Source: Sphaerolaimus hirsutus (Eukaryota; Nematoda; Chromadorea; Monhysterida; Sphaerolaimidae). Taken from it: DNA of 64,000 nucleotides. Under the pieces are notes generated by a model. The model searched no databases, was not told the DNA's origin, and saw only the letters and a list, made by a program, of their open reading frames with translations. The stretch covers positions 8,621,504-8,685,503 of the forward strand of contig OZ038460.1 in assembly GCA_964036195.1 (NCBI GenBank). The letters run 5' to 3'. Of this stretch, positions 31,806 to 44,256 are shown piece after piece (within the stretch, counting starts at the first letter, position 1; the number at the start of each line of letters is the position of its first letter). A program made the position numbers and the translations under genes.

Positions 31806-34800
31806 CTAAATGTGGCCATTTCCAATTATTTTCAGCAGCATCCTCATGTAGTCGCCGCTGGTGTCGTCTTTGACCGCCTTGGACAGCGTGCGCTTGTATC
31901 GTTGCAGGAAGTCCTCTTTTATGTCTTCCAAGTCGATCTGAGAATTTTTTGATGTTTGGCGTCGTGGCCGCGTACTAAGCTATGGGCCCACACACACTAG
32001 TTGACATCAAAATTGATGTCAACTAAATTTGGGTTATGTATCGTGACTAGGGTTGGCAAGCGATTTTTTTTAAGCGATTTTTTTAAAAAAAATTCCGATT
32101 TTTTGGTACTCAAGCACTAGGTAAAATGCAAAAATTTTGCGCGCAAGCGCGCACTTTCATGCAAACAATCCACAAGTTGCTTTTTTCATGGCTTTGACAA
32201 CCAATTTGGGGGGTGTAGTACCCATTTATGTGTGTTTTTAAGCGTGTAAGGTAGGCTGTGAATTATTTTAGGAAGTATTCATAGTTATGCTTTGTGTTGT
32301 CACATCAAACATTTATGCAAAATGCATCCCTGTTCACTTCCAATATCATTTATATTTTGTTCTGAGCAAGAACATGATATTTCTGCAAATAAAATTGCAA
32401 ATTGTCGATGAAATGTGATTCACGTCACAAATATAACAATTTAATTACATTTACACTTAAAAATAACTGACTTTCAAGCTTTTCCGAAGCTCTACAGTAC
32501 TTATATTAGCACAAAAAGTATAAGTGTGCACTCCCTACCAATTTATATGGCTTTTATTACGGCGATTATTTTTAATTATTATTATATTATATGGCGATTT
32601 GACCCCAGCGATTTAAAAAAAAAAATCGATTTTATTTTAAAAAAATCGATTTTTTTTTTTAAAAATCGGGGTCGTTAAAAAAATCGATTTTTTTCCAACC
32701 CTAATCGTGACACTTGATTTTGTTCCTGTTAAGTTTGATGCTTTAAAAATTATTCTGTGTTACTTAGTTGACATTCAGTTGACGCAAACTTGCAATGTCA
32801 ACTAGTGTGTGTGGCCCCTATGACGCGCAATTCAAATAGGTAGTTACATTAGCAGGACTGGTTTTTCGGGCATGGTGCAAAACTGGACCACATAGTTTCA
32901 TTCCACAACGATTCATTTAAGATGTTATGCACGAAAAGTCATGTTTGGGTAATTAAAATTGACACCTGGTGCTCACCTCGCATCTCCACACTATCAGTCG
33001 TATTAGATTTTCGTCCTTGGTACCTGCGCCTCTGATTGTTTCCATCAACTTTTCCGAGTAGTAGGCCACTGGATTTTTCGCTATTTTCACTGCAAAGTGT
33101 AACGTATGTATTTACTTACAGCAAAAAAAGTATGTTTGATAAACGTGAGGCTTATCTCAAAGCATCTGCCGACACGACTTTCCCAAGAATGAAACGCAAG
33201 CCATACGACTTAAGCAAGGCCGCAATTTTTTCATTTTTGTCTTTGTGACATTTTTTAAAAATATTTCCCCCTGCCGTGGCTGCAGAGATCCGATTCAAAA
33301 CATACACAACCCTAATATGATTGCGATGTTTGAAGCCAATTACACAATTTGCAATCATATTGTCACATTGCCAGGGTTCGAGTAAGTCTAGGAAATTCAG
33401 GGGTTGACGCTGCCCACTCCCAGTCTTGACACGTGTGCACCGGCGGTGTGCCTCAGTGCATGTAAACTCTCCGTGCATCATTTGCTCCCAGTGCATGTAA
33501 ACAGTCAGTGCATCTACGAGCACTTAGGTGCACTTTACTCTGCGCCGTGTCCGCACCTTTTTTAATACAAAAAAACCGCACTGCGAGTTTCCCCCTGGTG
33601 ACCCACCGACGGTGACTAGCGCGGTCTGCATCTCGCCGTCGAACTCCTTCCTGATGTCCGCCTCCAAGTCGTGCTTGGTGCGCTTCTTGTACTCGTCCAT
33701 GGTGGCGCGGATCTGCGGCAGCGAGCGGACGCACAGAATCTGGTTGAACATCTCCTCGTCCGTGCCGAGGCGGTTCACGCCCGCCTGCGTGGTTTGGGTG
33801 GTGCGCTTGGGAACTGTTGTGGGGGCCGTGCGTGAATGTTGTGGCGTGTTTTCTTGAGGAAGTTTGTTGATAAATTTGATAAATTTATTTTAGATAAATT
33901 TTGTACACAAATGCTGGTTGGTGAGCTTTCATCACCTGGTCATTAGCTGTGGTTGGGGTTTTTGTGTTCAAAAAGACGACTCCGTGACCATAGGACAGTC
34001 CCAGACCCTGTGAAGTGTAAAGAAGTGTCAAATGTCATGTAAAAAGTCAATCAAACCAAAAAAATTAATTTATTGCTGAATTTTGCATGGCAATTGACAC
34101 TTTACTTTACATTTGTCATGACGATGGACACCTTGCATGACATTTGACACTTTTCTTTACACTTTACTGGGTCTGGGATCGGCACCAGCACCTAGCGCCG
34201 GTTTAAACTTTACAAGCTTTATTCGTTAAAGGATATTCCTGAAAATTTGTAGAACTGTAGGACTGTGCTATTTATTTTTTTGTCACAAAGTCTGCACACC
34301 ACTTCTGAGCCCAGATTCTTAACCCAACATCTCCCGCTTTCAAAAAAACCTACTCCCTGCAACTTGGCCGCATCCTGCGCGGCCAGGTTCAAGTCGGCCT
34401 CGTCGCCGGTCTCGTCGCGGTTGGCGGTCAGCATGGACACGAGCAGGCGCGACAGGTCGCCCGACGTCTCGTCCAGGATGTCCGCCTCTAGGTTGCGCCG
34501 GAACTCTGAGAAGTAGCCCTCTTTGACCAGTTCCATTTCCTGTATGGGGGTGGCGTGCGTGTTTGTTTGGCGGCGTGCATGCGTGTTTTTTGGCACGATG
34601 TTGACACATGTGTGTCAACTGGTCTGTGTCAACTCAGATTTTGGCTTCACGTTTCGCAAAGCGGTGTTCCAATGCACTTGCTGTTATATTTATTTTTCAA
34701 CATTGCCGCGTGTGCATTTGGAGATCGCTCTGCGACACGTGAAGCCGAAATATGACTTGACATAAACCAGTTGACACACATGTGTCAACTAGTGTGTGGT

Positions 34801-36190
34801 CCGCCATAGTTGCAATTTTGCTTTGTACTCACTGAATTGGTCCGAGTGCACAAAAGCTCGATTAGCAAGTTTTCATCTGTACCAGCACCCTGTAATGTGA
34901 ATTTTAAAGAATGTAAATGTGTCCTATTCAAAAATCGAATGTGTTCAAAAAAGATGGCGCGCGTACCACGATGGCTTTTCTGATGCAATGCGCGTCGTAC
35001 AAATGCAAGGGGCACATGAGCGCCAACACCAGCTCGAGAAAATGCCCACCCAATTCCGTTTCTATGTCAGTGATCAGGTCCTGCGTGTGGCCAAACCCAA
35101 CGTATAGTTGTTAAAGCGCATTTACGTTTACATACTTGAGAAATTTGTATACTCGAGTACTGAGCAAATACTTTGCCGTAAATACGTTTCCTCTGGAAAA
35201 AGTACCTGTACTCACTTTTACATATACTTTTTGTACTGAAGTACTCAACTACAGAATTTCAGATAGGCTTTTATTTTTTAAGGCATAGAAGGGAAAAAGA
35301 GGGAAAAACTAAAAATAGGGATAAATTCCCAAAAATATAAGGGTAAATGAGCACATAGGAGGTATATAGACAAAACAGCTGAAAATAGGCAAAAAGGCAC
35401 ACGAACCATTGAATTTAAAGGTGAAACTGGGGAAACAGTTTTGAAAATAGTTTTGATTTTGAGCGAAAATAGGAGCAAAACTATACATTTTCCAGGGACA
35501 AATGTATTTTACTCAGTATTATGCTTTCTTGGGATAAAAGTATTTTACTCATGTTTTCACATAATAAAAATTACTTTATGTTTGTTCATGGGCACTTATG
35601 TGCCCATGAACAAAAGAGCAAAGTTCAGTACTTTTGACCAACTTTGATTTAAATAAATAATACATAAATTAATTACAATAGGGAAATAAATATGTAAATA
35701 CCAACCTTGCCGTACATGGTTTTGTACTTTCGTTTGATGGTCTGTCGCTGCGCGTTCGTATGCGTGCCGATCACGTCGATTATCGTCTTTTCATCGGTGC
35801 CTGCGCGCAAATTTTTTGTAAATTGCTGGGGGTTAAAAGTTGATTCAAGGTAATGTGGAGGGGTTCATTTAAGGGTTGTAAATTTGGGGAGGGGGTTTAC
35901 AGCCAACTCAAATTAGTAGGTATTACGAGGGGTAATTCGAGGCAACGCTGTATCTTTCCACAGGTCGTCTAGCTATCACGTCAAATGAGATCCAAAATTT
36001 ATCGAGCATCTGATGCAGCAACACTCACTCTGATCACTGGTAACCTACCAAGTCCTTTAAATGCCTTGTGTAATCGCTGCGCGGCCGTCTCCGCATCGAA
36101 ATCAGTCTTCGATGGTCCCTTCACCGTGCCCTGAGACATTTTAGATTGTAAGGCCTTTCTACGCTTCACCCTAGATTTTGGTTTGCTCAT
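31806..36190 (-). CDS. Annexin, complete four-repeat core
   Basis: Eight minus-strand exons: 36190-36049, 35800-35706, 35080-34970, 34889-34833, 34539-34354, 33784-33607, 33089-32977 and 31937-31806 (stop). They sum to 1014 nt (337 aa) with every phase consistent. Four annexin repeats are seen: AFKGLGTDEKTIIDVIGTHT in repeat 1, GAGTDENLLIELLCTRTNS in repeat 2, VNRLGTDEEMFNQILCVRS in repeat 3 and RGAGTKDENLIRLIVWRCE in repeat 4. The G-x-GTD/GTKDE loops and downstream Glu/Asp (LDETSGD, KDDTSGD) are type 2 calcium-binding sites; repeat 1 and 3 loops are less canonical. Annexins bind acidic membranes in a calcium-dependent way. The N-terminus is unusually basic (MSKPKSRVKRRKALQSK); a second in-frame ATG at about 36139 is possible. 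The closing exon is short (KIIGNGHI). Introns are loaded with MITEs. Confidence 0.93.
31984..32817. repeat. ACTAGTTGACA-type MITE split by a hAT element
   Basis: The ends CCCACACACACTAGTTGACA (left) and TGTCAACTAGTGTGTGTGG (right) match the intact copy at 10202-10365. Almost all of the interior is the hAT element at 32048-32703. It lies in the last annexin intron. Confidence 0.85.
32048..32703. mobile_element. hAT-like element, family D (copy 1), nested
   Basis: The ends are TAGGGTTGGCAAGCG and CGATTTTTTTCCAACCCTA, with a perfect duplication ATCGTGAC at 32040-32047 and 32704-32711. It is inserted in an older MITE. Copy 2 is at 37483-38146. Confidence 0.92.
33991..34185 (-). mobile_element. 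Introner-like element, decayed copy within an annexin intron
   Basis: On the minus strand it begins GTGCCGATCCCAGACCC (after CTG) and ends GGTCTGGGACTGTCC, where the terminal CAG has been lost. It lies within the intron between the annexin exons at 34354 and 33784 in the sense orientation. The interior has the TGTCAAATGTCATGTAAA words. Confidence 0.8.
34597..34805. repeat. Palindromic MITE with GTTGACACA ends
   Basis: TGTTGACACATGTGTGTCAA at the left and TTGACACACATGTGTCAACT at the right match inversely; TAGTGTGTGG links it to the ACTAGTTGACA group. Confidence 0.7.
35106..35645. mobile_element. hAT-like family B element occupying most of an annexin intron
   Basis: The left end reads TATAGTTGTTAAAGCGC. 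The interior has the family's ACTCGAGTACTGAG and GAAAAAGTACCTGTACTC words. The right end is poorly defined near CAGTACTTTTGACCAACTTT. The intron 35081-35705 is largely this element. Confidence 0.65.
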
Positions 36191-36560
36191 CGCGATTTAA
36201 GACACTTTTTAGACTTATCGGGGGGTCTGTTTTTTAAATTCTAAGTTTAGCACCCGATGGCTATTTATTTTTATCTGGATGGCAGTTTAGCAGCGGTGTC
36301 CAGTTTTTAATAATAACGGTTGGGGGCGTGGCAATTTCTTGTGTCATGAATAAGCAATTTGATAGCATGCTACCCGAGGTTATGATGTGTACACGGAATA
36401 CCTGTGTATTTACGTTGTTATGTCACAAATGTATGGAACGCATGAAAGCTAACTATCGTCAAGGTGTTGCTGTTGATGTTTGTGTTTTTAATAGCAGTTT
36501 CAGATGAGAGCACTAGGTGATTGTGCTGATTCTTGATATTAAATGTGATTTGCTTGTAAA

Positions 36561-37167
36561 CAGGGTGCACGCCAGGTACGCCACCCAAATTCTGAGTCGG
36601 TGCCGGACGCCATATCTCCAGTTGTAGTGGGGGGATTTATTCGAAATTTTGAGGGCATATACTCGAAACCCACCCACTACTATATACGGGCTGGGGAAGG
36701 TCGGCGACCCACCTGAGTGTGGGTCGCCATATAAATGAATAGTTTTTTGAAAAAATCGCTGTCCACGCGAGGTCCGCCACCCGTTGTTTTTTTGATATAA
36801 CGGGCTGCCAAAGTAAAACTGTTGGGGGGAATTGATCGAAATTTTGAGGGGTGTACGTGTACACCCCCTCAAAATTTCGATCAATTCCCCCCAACAGTTT
36901 TAGTTTGGCAGCCCGTTATATCAAAAAAACAACGGGTGGCGGACCTCGCGCGGACAGCTATTTTTTCAAAAAAAAACTATTCATTTATACGGCGACCCAC
37001 ACTCAGGTGGGTCGCCGACCTTCCCCAGCCCGTGTATAGTAGTGGGTGGGTTTCGAGTATATCCCGAGTATATAGTAAATTTCGAATAAATCCCCCCATT
37101 ACAACTGGAGATATGGCGTCCGGCACCGACTCAGAATTTGGGTGGCGGACCTGGCGTGCACCCTGTT
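36561..37167. repeat. About 607-bp hairpin element
   Basis: CAGGGTGCACGCCAGGTACG at the left is mirrored by GCGGACCTGGCGTGCACCCT at the right. The centre is near 36863 (GGTGTACGTGTACACC). The arms include GCCATATCTCCAGTTGTA and its inverse. A related pair flanks the BEL/Pao remnant at about 52.84 and 54.84 kb. The minus-strand ORFs here are by-products. Confidence 0.9.
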
Positions 37168-37260
37168 TATTTGCATGCAAGTAAATATTTCGAAATGTGG
37201 CACTGAATTCTCAAACCAGGCCAGAACAAACTGTTTTATAACACCTAATGACAAATAATA

Positions 37261-38312
37261 TACCGTATTACCTCGAAATACCCCCATGTGGGTTTATTAT
37301 TTCGCCAGCAAAATTTGAGGGGGTTAATTCGAGGGGGGTATTATTTCGTCAGAAATTTTCGTAAAGATCTTAGTAAATAGTAGGCATTTTCGTACCCAAA
37401 AAAGGTAATAAATGTGTCCAAACAGGATATATTTGGACGTAGAAACCTAGCTACACAAACTAGTCTTATGTGTAGCTACAATTAGGGTTGGCCGATGTTT
37501 TTTTTTAAACGTTTTTTAAAAAAAACAACGTTTTTTTTATAAAAAAAACATGACGTCCGAAATGTTTTTTTTTTTAAAAAAACATCGGCCGAAATTTTTA
37601 GTACTAAGCACTAGGTATTTTGCAAAATTTTTGCGCGCAAGCGCGCAATTTCACACACAAATTGACATTGGTGGTTGTTTTCATTGGTTTTGTTGCATTT
37701 TTTGTATCAAAACATCCATTTCTATGTGCTACCATGGGTGGAATAAGCCGACATATGTTGCTGTAATATATAATATTGAGGTAATGTGCTTCCATGTACC
37801 TCCACAGTGTGTAACTTCACTCCCAAAGTAACAACCTCCTTTTATAACCTTGTTTGATCACCATTCCGTGCCAAACTTTACCTGAAGTCACGAACATTCA
37901 ACTATAAGGCGATATACGAACGATATGTCGATGAAAAATGGATATTTTTGACACAAATCACCACTTATAATGCTATCCCATGGCTCCACAGGCATTATAT
38001 GGTCATATTAACATCACAGAGTATTGCCAGTGTCTGATATACCTATATATGTTGACACTAGGTCATATCTGGGAGCTTTTAAAAAAAACGTTTTTTTTTT
38101 TTAAAAAAACATCGAGTTAAAAAAAAACGTTTTTTTTCCAACCCTAGCTACAATACAAATTGGCAGTAATAAATACATATGTATATTGCATACATGGCAT
38201 GATGTACATCATTCCGGGTGGATATTTTGAGGGGGGTGGTTATTATGTCCCCAGCCCATTTTGAGGGGGGGGGGGGGTTAATTCTAGGGGGTAATTCGAG
38301 GTAATACGGTAC
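37261..38312. repeat. CCGTATT element split by a hAT insertion
   Basis: TACCGTATTACCTCGAAATA at the left and CGAGGTAATACGGTA at the right match the copy at 51576-52019, including CTACAATACAAATTGGCAGT-type middle sequence. The hAT element at 37483-38146 interrupts it. Confidence 0.85.
37483..38146. mobile_element. hAT-like element, family D (copy 2), nested
   Basis: The ends are TAGGGTTGGCCGATG and TTTTTTTTCCAACCCTA, with a perfect duplication GCTACAAT at 37475-37482 and 38147-38154. Confidence 0.92.
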
Positions 38313-38443
38313 CATAAGCCACAAATACAGTTGACTTCACGATGTGTCCAATAACATTTGGACTTAAATATAATATACCTAGGTAAATATACATAAATAT
38401 ATGTAGTTTATTAGTATTTCTTTAACGTTACCACTTCACTCAC

Positions 38444-38473
38444 CTTGTGGGTAAACAAGTGAAGCAGCGCCAT
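38444..38473 (-). CDS. Possible first coding exon, unknown gene
   Basis: An ATG at 38473 opens MALLHLFTHK and meets a strong donor (AAG, then GTGAGTGAAG) at 38443. Downstream sequence on this strand is transposon-rich and no partner exon was found before the annexin start at 36190. It is divergent from the plus-strand start at 38679, sharing a roughly 200-bp upstream region. Confidence 0.35.
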
Positions 38474-38678
38474 GGCGACTGAATCCAAAATGATATGTTA
38501 AAGTCGGTTGCTATCGAAGAGCGGAAATGGCACTTTTTATAATGTGTTTAGTAGGTCGCACTATGTTAGGTCAACATTCTTGTCATGTTTGTTGATCGCG
38601 AAATATTGTAGCATTTACGAAGTTTCTGTGAAGTTTTCGATGAGAAATAGAATCAGCCGGTGGGTTTTTTCGGGCAAG

Positions 38679-38845
38679 ATGGCCCTTGGCCCTTCGCACA
38701 TTCGTATTCAACCGCAATTTCAAAAACTCCGGTGAGCTTTGAACGTATTTTAGTTTTCTAGATAAAGTAATTTTTTATCTTCGTCAACTGCAGTTGGCGG
38801 AAATTTCGGTTGAAAGTCTGTGCGCAAGCACAATACGGTTCCTAA
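38679..38845 (+). CDS. Possible small basic protein, two exons
   Basis: The ATG at 38679 opens MALGPSHIRIQPQFQKL, with a good donor (CCG, then GTGAGC) after 38731. An acceptor (GTCAACTGCAG) starts the next exon at 38794, which in phase reads RWRKFRLKVCAQAQYGS and stops at 38845, giving 34 aa. The other frame of that exon stays open longer (LAEISVESLCASTIRFLISL), and a further exon-like piece at about 39271 reads LYNITQDLNKCAGLRDN before a stop. The true structure is therefore unclear and no family is recognised. Confidence 0.3.
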
Positions 38846-39024
38846 TCAGCTTGGCTGCCAATAAAAGCCACATATTGAATGGCACAGCGGGTTGCCGAAA
38901 GAAACCTGTCTGGCTAATTGGATCAGGTGTTCGATATGCACGAGTTTGCAATGCCAGCCAGCGGTTGTCAATGCAACGCGTTTTATACTGGCGGGCGGTA
39001 GCTGTCGCCGCAGACTGTGGTCTC

Positions 39025-39184
39025 CAGGGGCCAGTTCCGCAAGTGGACAAGTGATGTGAGAAGCGATGTGAGGAGTGAACTGAGAAGTTAAGTGAGAAGT
39101 GAATTGAGAAGTGAAATGAGAAGTGAGGTGAGAACTGAATTGACGAGTGAAATGTTTACTTCTCCACTTGCGGCATTCGCACCA
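39025..39184. repeat. Palindromic element with CCAGTTCCGC end (possible introner relative, copy 2)
   Basis: CCAGGGGCCAGTTCCGCAAG at the left and CTCCACTTGCGGCATTCGC at the right enclose AAGTGAATTGAGAAGTG-type tandem words. On the minus strand it begins GTGCGAATGCCGCAAG and ends GGAACTGGCCCCTGG, similar in plan to the introner-like ends. Confidence 0.6.
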
Positions 39185-39495
39185 GACCATCACAGTAAAC
39201 ACTTAAATCCCATATGAGGTGTTTTTACAGATGAATCATTAATGTATTTATTTGAATGGTCTGTTTTAGTTGTACAACATCACGCAAGATCTGAATAAAT
39301 GTGCTGGGCTGCGTGACAACTAGAGTTGATGAAAATGATATGTTTATCCATGGCTTGGCTTACTTATTTAGCTTGGCTGTATTCAGCTCTGTTACTGGGG
39401 CAACGTCAACACATCGTAAATGCGAGTTATGCCTAATTGGTCACGGTGCATTTGCACTGTGTACCGATGTATTTTATAGTGAGTATAATATTTGA

Positions 39496-42400
39496 AAGAA
39501 ATACCTGCAAAACGTGGAGTGCATAATTTCATTTGCATATCAAGTTTGACGGGTTTCTGTCTGTCCGTTTTTGATGACTGGAAGTTTCTATCTGGTTGTT
39601 ATACATTAATTAATATTCCCGATGTTTCTACATACTAATATTTTCAACAAGTTTCTATTTCCTTCTTGTCCCTTAATTAATATTTCCAATGTTTCTACAT
39701 ACTAATATGATCGCCATATCGTACATCTGGGGTCTCCAACGGGGGGGGGGGGGGTTACTCCCTAAATCTACTAGCTATCTGTCCCGGAGGCAAATTGTTT
39801 TGGCTACTATCCTTCTAGAAAAAATCGGCCAGCTTTCTGGAGCAATTTTTGGGAACAATTGCTAATTTTCATACCTTTTTGCTCATTTTCACCTTCAAAA
39901 TAACCTATTTTTGCTATATTTCCCCTATTTGTAGCAAATCCAAAATATCAAAATTTCTATTTCTTTACAGAATGTTTGACCTTTTCATGAAATTTCACAT
40001 GACTTTTGGCATGGCTTCACATAGCATGACATATGACATTTGACATTTTACACGGTGTGTGAAGGGGTGCCACACGGTCGGTTGAGCATTCTCTGGCTGG
40101 TGTCGAAGTGACATTATTCAAGTAAATATAATAACTAATATTTACAAAAAATGTGTTGAATGGCGAAATACTGTATTCCGGTACTTAGATGTTAAAAATA
40201 AATATAAAGTAACAATGATAATAATTAATAATTATGTTTGTTTTGCGCTTGCTGGTTTTCTTGTCACTTCACTTACCTAGTTGCGGAATGAAATTCTGAT
40301 TACTGGTAAAATGCAAGAAACACACACTAGCCGACCCGCGTACTCGGTACCCGGTATTTAAATACTTCTTCTTAATAAGTGCTAATGTAGTTTTCGCGAT
40401 GCATGTGTTTGTTCTTTCCGGTTTGAATCTGTATAACAAGTATTGAAACTCGAGTCCATTTTATATGAGGTATAAATATGAAACGGTCACTAATGGATGT
40501 GACTAAAATATAACCTTCAGTACTCCACTCCACGGTCCAGACGGCCGCTTCAATAAGCTACAGATAGGAACGTTTTATTCAAAAAGTTTTGGACTGCCTT
40601 CATGGCCCTACTTTACGTCACACGTTTTTCTACAAGAAATCTCGAAAATAAATATGAAGTAAAAAGAAAAAGGAAAGTTATCCATCCTACTCGATTTAGA
40701 TAGTTATTTACAATAAGCGATGTTTGCGAGGGATTTTCTCTATGAGCTACGCTGAACTTATTCTAGGGATCCTTATTTAAGCAGTAATTAGGCTCTACAT
40801 TCTCCAGGTGCATACCAAACTCCTTTACACTGCTTCACTTGAAGATTCCGGTAACTACCGGTAAAAATGTTTGTAAATATTTACGTACTTTATAATTGAA
40901 ATCTCGTGACTTAGACTAAAACCATTAACTAAAATAGGTAATCAAATCGTTGAGTTCAAAATAGCGCATTTACGGTAAACAGCTCGAGAACTTGCGCTCC
41001 TAGGACCAATAACTATCTGCAGCATGTCGCATTACTTTGCAAATGTATTTTTCCGCCACTGTTCAGTGATTAACGTTGCGTGACTGACCGAGTCACCTGG
41101 GCGTGGTTCCAGTTCGAGACAAATAAGAGACCGGCTTATTTAAAATAAAAAATGTCAAAAATGAAACAAGTGATGGGGCCACGGCACGGGGTATCTGTAA
41201 GTTACTAAATTACTTAAATTAAATTAAATTAAATTAAATTAAATTAAATTAAATTTAAATTTAAATTTAAATTACTTAAATTGTAAGTTACTTAAATACT
41301 AAGCGCTAGCAAGCTCGAATTTTCAGAATTGAATTTTTCTGTCTTGTGACACTTCGAAACTAGGCCCTGGCGGTGTGTTTGTCAACAGGTCACCTCTGCC
41401 CACTCACTGGCGGCGCTAAGTCGTCTAAGGTGTGCTTTGCGCATGACTTGTCACCATAGTTGTTAAAACGTATTTACGTTTACCCCAAAAATTCGTATAC
41501 TCGGGTACTGAGTAAATACTCAAAAAGTGCCTGTACTCGCTTTTAAGTTGAATTTTTGGAAGAAATCGAGTACAGAAAACGTATTATGATAGGATTTTAT
41601 GTAGACTGTTTCAAGCCAGAGAAGGGAAAGAGGGGGACGCCAAAAATAGCTTAAACTAGGCAAAATAAAGACCATGGAATAGTGAATTTGAAGATAGAAA
41701 ATGGGGGCAAAAGGGTATGAAAATCAGTAGTTTTGGGTGAAAATAGGTCAAAATTTCGCAAAAATACTTAGTGTAACATATTCTGAATAAAAGTAATGTA
41801 GTCGTTTTTACTCATAATTAAAAGTAAAAATAATTTACTTTACCTTTCTGCACTCAGCGGGTGAGTCAAAGTTAATACTTTAATCTTATGTATACATTGA
41901 GAAAAGTTTGGTATACTCGGCGTACATGATACTCTGCTATCGCACTTATTTATGTCTCGTGTTGGAAGCGTGCCAATATTATTAAATCATGCGATTTCCG
42001 TAAATAGATGACAAAATTCATCGATGTGAATATGTTTATGAATAACATTATAACAACAATCAGTTTTGTCATCTTTTTATGAAACTAGCACGCGTTAACC
42101 ATCGTTGGCACACTTCCAGCGGGAACCACGCGTGCAAGGTGTAAAGTAACCGGAGTATACTCTTAAGAACTCTGCTTGGCACCTGCCCCTTGGTTAAGCC
42201 GTTGGGAGATCCATGTGCTACTATGTATGCACTCTGCTTGGCACCGGCTAGAGCCCATTCCGCATCTAAGCCCATTCCGCATGTAGACCCATTATAAACA
42301 CATTATGCCTGCAGGGGTAAGAAAGGGGGTGGGTAACACCACCCCAAACCGCCCAGCTATCTATCTATCCCTGGCGCAAATTTTTTGGCTACATTCCCCT

Positions 42401-42740
42401 GAACACCCCCCACCCGCAAATTGCCTAGCTATCTAGCTATCTGGAGCGCTTTTGAGCAATTTTACCCAAATTTTCACCAAAATTCCCTAATTTTCATACT
42501 TCTTATAGATTTTCACCTTCAAAATAACTAGGTCATGTGTTTTATTACCTATTTTCAACATGCCAGTTATAATTAAATGTGTTCCGGGTCAACATGCGGG
42601 ATGGGTTTACATGCGGAATAGTGCACTGCCCTTGGCACCTGCCCCTTGGTTAAGCCGTTGGGACTTTGGGAGATCCATGTGCTACTATGTATAAACTCTG
42701 CTTGGCACCTGCCCCTTGGTTAAGCCGTTGGGAGATCCAT
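39496..42740. other. Gene-poor, AT-rich stretch
   Basis: I see no supported gene. It holds a G run at 39740-39753, a half copy of the GACATTTGACATTTTACACG repeat near 40030, and an AAATT microsatellite at 41215-41280. A family B hAT-like element lies at about 41457-41925 (starting TAGTTGTTAAAACGTATT). Three direct copies of TTGGCACCTGCCCCTTGG occur near 42177, 42634 and 42703, each followed by GGGAGATCCATGTGCTACT. Confidence 0.5.
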
Positions 42741-42748
42741 GTGCTACT

Positions 42749-44202
42749 AAACACCTTCCCGGACAAGTACACCACCCATTTTTTAATTTCAGATCAGATG
42801 CAATATCTCTGGCTATGGAAGTGGTATAAAGCTAATATGTGGTGGGTATATAGTCCTAACACCCTGCTACTCTGTGTCAATGGGGGAAGGTGCGGCGACT
42901 CACTACAGGGTGGGTCGCCCTATATGCAAACATTTTTTGAGGCTTTTTAGGTGTCCCAAACAAGTTCACCACCCACTTGATTGGCTACACTACGAGGACC
43001 ATATCTCCAGCTGTGAGGGTGGTAGAAAGCTGAAATTTGGGGGATGTCTTGCAAACAACCCCCTCTCACAATACACCCGTGGTTACCCGCCAACGACCCA
43101 CTACTGCATGGGTCGCCACATATAAATTTGTTCATTTTTTTTAACAACCCAAGTCTCCCAAACAAGTTCGTTAACCAACTGCATTATAAAAAAATGTTGC
43201 GAGAACAAACCTGATATAAAATAGAATAATATTTGAACCCTAGTTCTGCTCATTAAAAATTTTTCAGTAGGGCACCCACCCTGTCCCATAAACAACAGAC
43301 TGAAAATTTCACTTTAAACCAATTTTTTGTTTCACACTTGAAAAGTTGGTTTACAAAGGTTGGTAGGGGAGGGTCTAAGGTTCAAAGTTATGTAAACAAC
43401 ATAACCTCTAAAATGCCTGCATAAGGAAATTTATTTGGGGTGAATGAAAAAGTGGAAATTTTGTCAAATTTTGTTCCTGTGATGATGTGATTATGACATC
43501 ATAATATTCACCCCAAATAAATTTCCTTATAGAGGCATTTTAGAGGTCATGTTGTTTACATAACTTTGAACCTTGGACCCTTCCCTAGTGAACTTTGTAA
43601 ACCAACTTTTCAAGTGTGAAACAAAAAATTGGTTTAAAGTTATATTTTTGGTCTGCCGTTAATGGGATGGGGTGGGTGCACTACTGAAAAATTTTGAATG
43701 AGCAGAACTAGGGTTCAAATCTGACTCAATTTTATATCAGGTATGTTCTCACAACATTTATAATAATACAGTTTGGTGGCAAACTTGTTTGGGACACTTG
43801 GGTTGTTTTAAAAAAATGAACAACTGTACATGCAGCAACGCATACTGTAGTGGGTCGCTGGCAGGTAGCCCCACTGGTGTATTGTAAGGGGGGTTGTTGG
43901 CAAAACATCCCCCAAATTTCAGCTGGATACCAGCCTCACAGCTGGAGATATGACCCTCGAAGTGTAGCTAATCAAGTGGGTGGTGAACTTGTTTGGGACA
44001 CCAAAAACGCCAAAAAAATTGTTGCGTATAGGGCAACCCACCTTGCAGTGAGTCGCCCCACCTCCCCCCATTGAAGCAGAGTAGAAGGGTGTCACAACTT
44101 TATATATTCAACGTTTCAGCTTTATAACACCACGATAGACGGAGATATTACATCCGAAGTGAAATAAAAAATTGGGTGGTGAACTTGTCCGGGAAGGTGT
44201 TT
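42749..44202. repeat. 1.45-kb foldback element
   Basis: AAACACCTTCCCGGACAAGT at the left is mirrored by ACTTGTCCGGGAAGGTGTTT at the right. Matching inverted segments continue inward (CCCAAACAAGTTCACCACCC, CCCCAAATAAATTTCCTTAT) to a centre near 43465. The arms have diverged somewhat. No transposase-like frame; the ORFs inside are mirror by-products. Confidence 0.85.
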
Positions 44203-44256
44203 ATGTATTTAGAAGGCAGACAGCCAGCTTGTAAATACTGCATGACTATGAGAATT

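Noticed and set aside
36513-37184. Several ORFs over 80 codons with matching translations on both strands
   Set aside because: They mirror each other because the region is a hairpin.
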